Source: Meridianimarinicoccus sp044221805 | GTDB taxonomy: Bacteria; Pseudomonadota; Alphaproteobacteria; Rhodobacterales; Rhodobacteraceae | DNA length: 15,900 nucleotides | Assembly: GCA_044221805.1 (NCBI GenBank) | Contig: JBGAOK010000080.1 | Coordinates: forward strand, 1 to 15,900 | Direction: 5' to 3' | In this document: positions 12,671-15,900 of the stretch, piece by piece | Position numbering within the stretch: position 1 is the stretch's first letter | Layout of the letters: every line of letters begins with the position of its first letter | Position numbers and translations under genes: made by a program | The notes under the pieces: generated by a model | Seen by the model: the letters and a program-made list of their open reading frames with translations, nothing else | The model's database searches: none | Told to the model about the DNA's origin: nothing

Positions 12671-14260
12671 TCAGTGCCGGAAGTGTCGCTGGCCGGTGAA
12701 GACCATGGCCAGCCCCGCCGCATCGGCCGCCGCGATCACCTCGGCGTCGCGCATCGAGCCGCCGGGCTGGATCACCGCGGTGGCACCCGCTTCGGCCGCC
12801 GTGATCAGGCCGTCGGCGAAGGGGAAGAAGGCATCCGACGCCACGCAGGATCCGACCGTGGGCGGTTCGGCCAGGCCAAGCTCGCGCGCCATGTCGCGGG
12901 CTTTGGACGCGGCGATCCGGGTGCTGTCCACCCGGCTCATCTGCCCCGCGCCGACACCGACGGTGGCGCCGCCCTTCGCATAGACGATGGCGTTCGACTT
13001 GACGTGCTTGGCCACCCGCCAGGCGAACAGCAGGTCGGCCAGTTCCGCCGCGGTGGGCGCGCGCTGCGTCACCACCTTCAGGTCGGCGGCGGTGATCCGG
13101 CCGCAATCCTTGTCCTGCACCAGGAAACCGCCCGCCACCTGCCGGAAGGTCAGGCTGGCCGCGGCCGGGTCGGGCAGGCCGTCGGTGGTCAGCAGGCGCA
13201 GGTTCTTCTTCGCGGCGAAGACCGCGCGGGCAGCCTCGTCGGCGCCGGGGGCGATCACCACCTCGGTGAAGATCGCCGCGATCGCCTCGGCGGTGGGCCC
13301 GTCCAGCGGCCGGTTCAGCGCCACGATGCCGCCGAAGGCCGAGGTGCGGTCGCAGTCGAAGGCGCGGGCATAGGCCTCGGTCAGGCTTGCGCCCGTCGCC
13401 ACGCCGCAGGGGTTGGCGTGCTTGACGATGACGCAGGCCGGGCCCTCGGCGGGGTCGAACTCGGCCACCAGTTCGAAAGCCGCGTCGGTGTCGTTGATGT
13501 TGTTGTAGGACAGCTCCTTGCCCTGATGCTGGGTCGCGGTGGCGACCCCGGGGCGGCGCGACCCGTCGGTATAGAAGGCCGCCGCCTGATGCGGGTTCTC
13601 GCCATAGCGGAGCGTCTGGGCCAGCCGGCCGGCAAAGGCGCGCCGGCGCGGGGCCGCCTCGCCGATCGCGGCCGCCATCCAGGTCGAGACCGCCGCGTCA
13701 TAGGCGGCAGTCCGGGCATAGGCGATCTGCGCCATCTTCTGGCGGAAGCCGAAGCCGGTGCTGCCGTCGCCCGCGTCCAGTTCCGCCAGCAGGGTGGCGT
13801 AATCCTCGGGGTCGACGATCACCGTCACGTCGGCATGGTTCTTGGCCGCGGCGCGGATCATCGCCGGCCCGCCGATGTCGATGTTCTCGACACAATCGTC
13901 ATAGCCGGCGCCCTGCGCCACGGTCGCCTCGAACGGGTAGAGGTTGACCACCAGCAGGTCGATCGCCTCGATCCCGTGGGCGGCCATGGAATGGCGGTCC
14001 TCGATATTGTCGCGCCGCGCCAGCAGGCCGCCATGGACCCGCGGGTGCAGGGTCTTGACCCGGCCGTCCATCATCTCGGGGAAGCCGGTCAGCTCGGCCA
14101 CGTCGGTCACCGCAAGGCCGAAGCCGCGCAGCGCCGCAGCGGTGCCGCCGGTGGACAGCAGGCGGACCCCGCGGTCGGCCAGGGCGCGGGCGAAGGCCTC
14201 CAGCCCGGTCTTGTCGGAAACCGAGATCAGGGCGGTGGCGATCTTGGCGCGGTCGGTCAT
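12671..14260 (-). CDS. purH: Bifunctional AICAR transformylase / IMP cyclohydrolase
   Basis: 529 residues, the normal length. It catalyses the last two steps of de novo purine synthesis: formyl transfer from 10-formyl-THF to AICAR, then ring closure to IMP. The N-terminal cyclohydrolase (MGS-like) domain shows LISVSDKTGL, STGGT (36-40) and GRVKTLHPRVHGGLL. The transformylase domain shows RYGENPHQ (218-225), ELSYNNINDTDAA and the catalytic K280-H281 pair in VIVKHANPCG. Its ATG overlaps the stop of the heparinase-family gene (ATGA, 14260-14257), and lspA follows after 4 bp. Confidence 0.97.
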   Translation of the reverse strand: MTDRAKIATALISVSDKTGLEAFARALADRGVRLLSTGGTAAALRGFGLAVTDVAELTGFPEMMDGRVKTLHPRVHGGLLARRDNIEDRHSMAAHGIEAIDLLVVNLYPFEATVAQGAGYDDCVENIDIGGPAMIRAAAKNHADVTVIVDPEDYATLLAELDAGDGSTGFGFRQKMAQIAYARTAAYDAAVSTWMAAAIGEAAPRRRAFAGRLAQTLRYGENPHQAAAFYTDGSRRPGVATATQHQGKELSYNNINDTDAAFELVAEFDPAEGPACVIVKHANPCGVATGASLTEAYARAFDCDRTSAFGGIVALNRPLDGPTAEAIAAIFTEVVIAPGADEAARAVFAAKKNLRLLTTDGLPDPAAASLTFRQVAGGFLVQDKDCGRITAADLKVVTQRAPTAAELADLLFAWRVAKHVKSNAIVYAKGGATVGVGAGQMSRVDSTRIAASKARDMARELGLAEPPTVGSCVASDAFFPFADGLITAAEAGATAVIQPGGSMRDAEVIAAADAAGLAMVFTGQRHFRH

Positions 14261-15900
14261 GTGGGGTCCCTTTCGGCGGTCATCGGGTCATCCCCCGCGA
14301 CGCCGGCGAAGCGTGGCACCTCGCGCAGGAAGGCCGGCGCGGTGGCGTCCCGGGTCAGGCTCCACCGGACCGGGGTCGTCTGATGCAGGGCCAGACCGCT
14401 CAGCACGATCTGCCGGGTGGCGGCGGGTTCGGCGCGGGTGTTCTCCAGATACACGCTGGGGTCAAGGGCGATCGTGCAGGCGCTGGCGTGGCGGAAGGTC
14501 CAGCCCTCGCCATTGGGCAGCATGAGCCGGACCTCGCCGAGGCCGGGGTCCAGTTCCGCCTCGACCTCGGGATGCAGGTGGAAGCGCAGGAAGAACGGCA
14601 GCGCCGCCTGGGCGCCCAGACGCGCGGCGCCGCGGCCGGCGGTGGCGCGGGCGATCACGAGACGGCGCTGCGCCGCTTCGCTGACCGCGCTCAGGGTGTC
14701 CTCGCCGCGCAGTTCGCCGCCGTCGAGGCCCAGCTCGAGCCGGCGCTGGTGGACCAGCCCCAGCCCGCCGGCATGGCCGGCATGGGACGCGGCCAGTTCC
14801 GACACGGCCCGGTCCGGGTGGAACTCGACCACCACCTCGTCATCCCCGCCGGCCAGCGCGTCGCCCCCGCCCCGCGATGCCGCGCCTTCGGCCAGCGCCA
14901 ACGTCGAATGCGCCGCCGAGGCCCGCGCGGCCGTCGCCCAGTCGGGCCCCAGTCCCTGCCCCGGGCCGCAGCTGACGATCAGCGGCCGCCGGCCCGCGGT
15001 CAGTTCGAAAGCCAGCGCCGAGCCATGGCCGCCCCGCCCCGACGGCGCGACCGGCGCCGGCGCGTCACAATCGGCGATGACGCTGACCCGGCCGCGCAGC
15101 ATCCGCGCATAGCCCATCGGCAGCAGCGTCGGCGGCACCGGGCGCAGGCCGGAGGCGGCCAGCGCGGCGTCGATCCGGGCCGGATCCCCGCCGCCGCCGC
15201 CATGGAACCGGGCCAGATGCCCGTCGGCATGGCGCAGCGACCGCAGCACCGGCGCCGCGCGCGCCAGCGCGCCGCGATGTTCATGGCCGACCGGCAGGCC
15301 CGCTGCAGCCAGCGCCTGCGCCGCGAAGGCGAGGTCGGCGAAGACCTCGGCCAGGGTCTCGGGCGCCCGGTCGGCGACGCCCCCCATCGGGTCGACCACC
15401 CTGGGGCAGAGCCGCTCCAGCGCCGCCTGCGCCTTCGCCACCAGCCCCGCCGTGTCGCCAAGGGCGATGCCCGCGCGCAGCAGCCGCGCCGCGGTCTCGA
15501 TCCCCAGCGGGCCTGCGGGCAAGGCGCCGAAGCGGCGCAGCGCAAAGCGCTGGTGCCGGGCGAAGGCGCGTTCGATCCGGCCGGTCTTCAGCCCGCGCGG
15601 CGGCGCCGTCAGCATCCCGGCATGGTCCAGAAGCCGCCCCAGCCGCCGCGCGGCCAGCACCAGCGTCCAGCCCGGCCCGCTGCCATTGCCGCAGCGCACC
15701 AGCCATTCCCCGGTCCAGTCCTGCGCCGCGCCCCTGGCCGAGGTGGTCCCCAGCGCGGCAAGGTCGTCCAGCCAGCCGAAGCCCTGACGTTCGGCCTCGA
15801 AGGCCGGGGTGGGCGCGACCGGGTCCCAGCCCCCGCCGGTCGAAGCCACCATGGCATGGGCGAAGGCGAAACGGCCGGCCAGCAGCGCCTGCCCGGCGGC
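14257..15900 (-). CDS. Heparinase II/III family protein (5' end outside window)
   Basis: The frame is open to the right window edge; the ATG at 15852 is internal, since residues before it (ALLAGRFAFAHA) fit the family. At least 547 residues are visible. The N-terminal helical barrel region contains GFGWLDDLAALG and WLVRCG; the C-terminal beta-rich Heparinase_II_III domain contains SGRGGHGSALAFEL and AAHSTLALAEG. Members cleave uronic-acid polysaccharides by elimination, but the alphaproteobacterial homologue next to purH has no known substrate. I see no signal peptide because the start is missing. The conserved position before purH suggests a housekeeping, perhaps envelope-related, role (inference). 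Confidence 0.9.
   Translation of the reverse strand, partial: AAGQALLAGRFAFAHAMVASTGGGWDPVAPTPAFEAERQGFGWLDDLAALGTTSARGAAQDWTGEWLVRCGNGSGPGWTLVLAARRLGRLLDHAGMLTAPPRGLKTGRIERAFARHQRFALRRFGALPAGPLGIETAARLLRAGIALGDTAGLVAKAQAALERLCPRVVDPMGGVADRAPETLAEVFADLAFAAQALAAAGLPVGHEHRGALARAAPVLRSLRHADGHLARFHGGGGGDPARIDAALAASGLRPVPPTLLPMGYARMLRGRVSVIADCDAPAPVAPSGRGGHGSALAFELTAGRRPLIVSCGPGQGLGPDWATAARASAAHSTLALAEGAASRGGGDALAGGDDEVVVEFHPDRAVSELAASHAGHAGGLGLVHQRRLELGLDGGELRGEDTLSAVSEAAQRRLVIARATAGRGAARLGAQAALPFFLRFHLHPEVEAELDPGLGEVRLMLPNGEGWTFRHASACTIALDPSVYLENTRAEPAATRQIVLSGLALHQTTPVRWSLTRDATAPAFLREVPRFAGVAGDDPMTAERDPT

Noticed and set aside
12674..14383. A 569-codon plus-strand open frame
   Set aside because: Antisense to purH, low-complexity G/R/H-rich translation with no recognisable domain.

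Overview
The window looks like chromosomal DNA of a GC-rich alphaproteobacterium, most likely of the family Rhodobacteraceae (Rhodobacter/Cereibacter-like). The reasons are protein style, a 41-residue L36 ribosomal protein, the block heparinase-family protein / purH / lspA / DUF3035 lipoprotein / two M16 peptidases / mutL / rmuC, and a DUF1127 gene followed by an array of small RNAs of the CcsR type known from Rhodobacter sphaeroides. No phage, plasmid, transposase or CRISPR array is visible.

Layout. 1-290 (-): the start of a Nudix hydrolase. 439-1621 (+): dinB (DNA polymerase IV), broken by an internal deletion and frameshift near 984, with four TCCGA(T/C) repeats at exact 11-bp spacing just upstream that resemble a tandem alphaproteobacterial LexA site. 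1626-2483 (-): an N-formylglutamate amidohydrolase. Divergent from it is a sigma70-type promoter for tRNA-Val(GAC) at 2627-2701, followed by rpmJ (2798-2923) with a clear terminator. 2971-3369 holds no gene except the leader of the next one. 3370-3945 (+): a DUF1127 protein (CcaF1-like) and three tandem CcsR-type RNAs, each with two hairpins that present CCTCCTCCC or a close variant in the loop. 4029-4155: two further hairpins. 4154-4402 (-): a small two-helix membrane protein.

4667-8171 (-): mutL, rmuC and a DUF3775 protein; mutL and rmuC overlap by ATGA. 8226-8767: a short AT-richer island with a perfect GTTC-N7-GTTC motif, one intact small plus-strand gene and a second, apparently frameshifted one coupled to it by TGATG. 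8768-15900 (-): a compact run of genes read from right to left: heparinase II/III-family protein (cut by the window edge), purH, lspA, a DUF3035 lipoprotein, an HxxEH-containing M16 peptidase and a second M16 protein lacking HxxEH. Stop/start ATGA overlaps join heparinase to purH and the two M16 genes.

How it fits together. Most of the window is housekeeping: purine synthesis, lipoprotein maturation, mismatch repair and translation. The most notable parts are the regulatory RNA locus at 3300-4160 (a stress-linked RNA-binding protein made together with anti-Shine-Dalgarno-like RNAs), the possible SOS sites upstream of the dead dinB and in the mutL intergenic region, and the low-GC two-gene island. 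The RNA locus is of a known type; its structured leader and possible extra hairpins are the less familiar elements.
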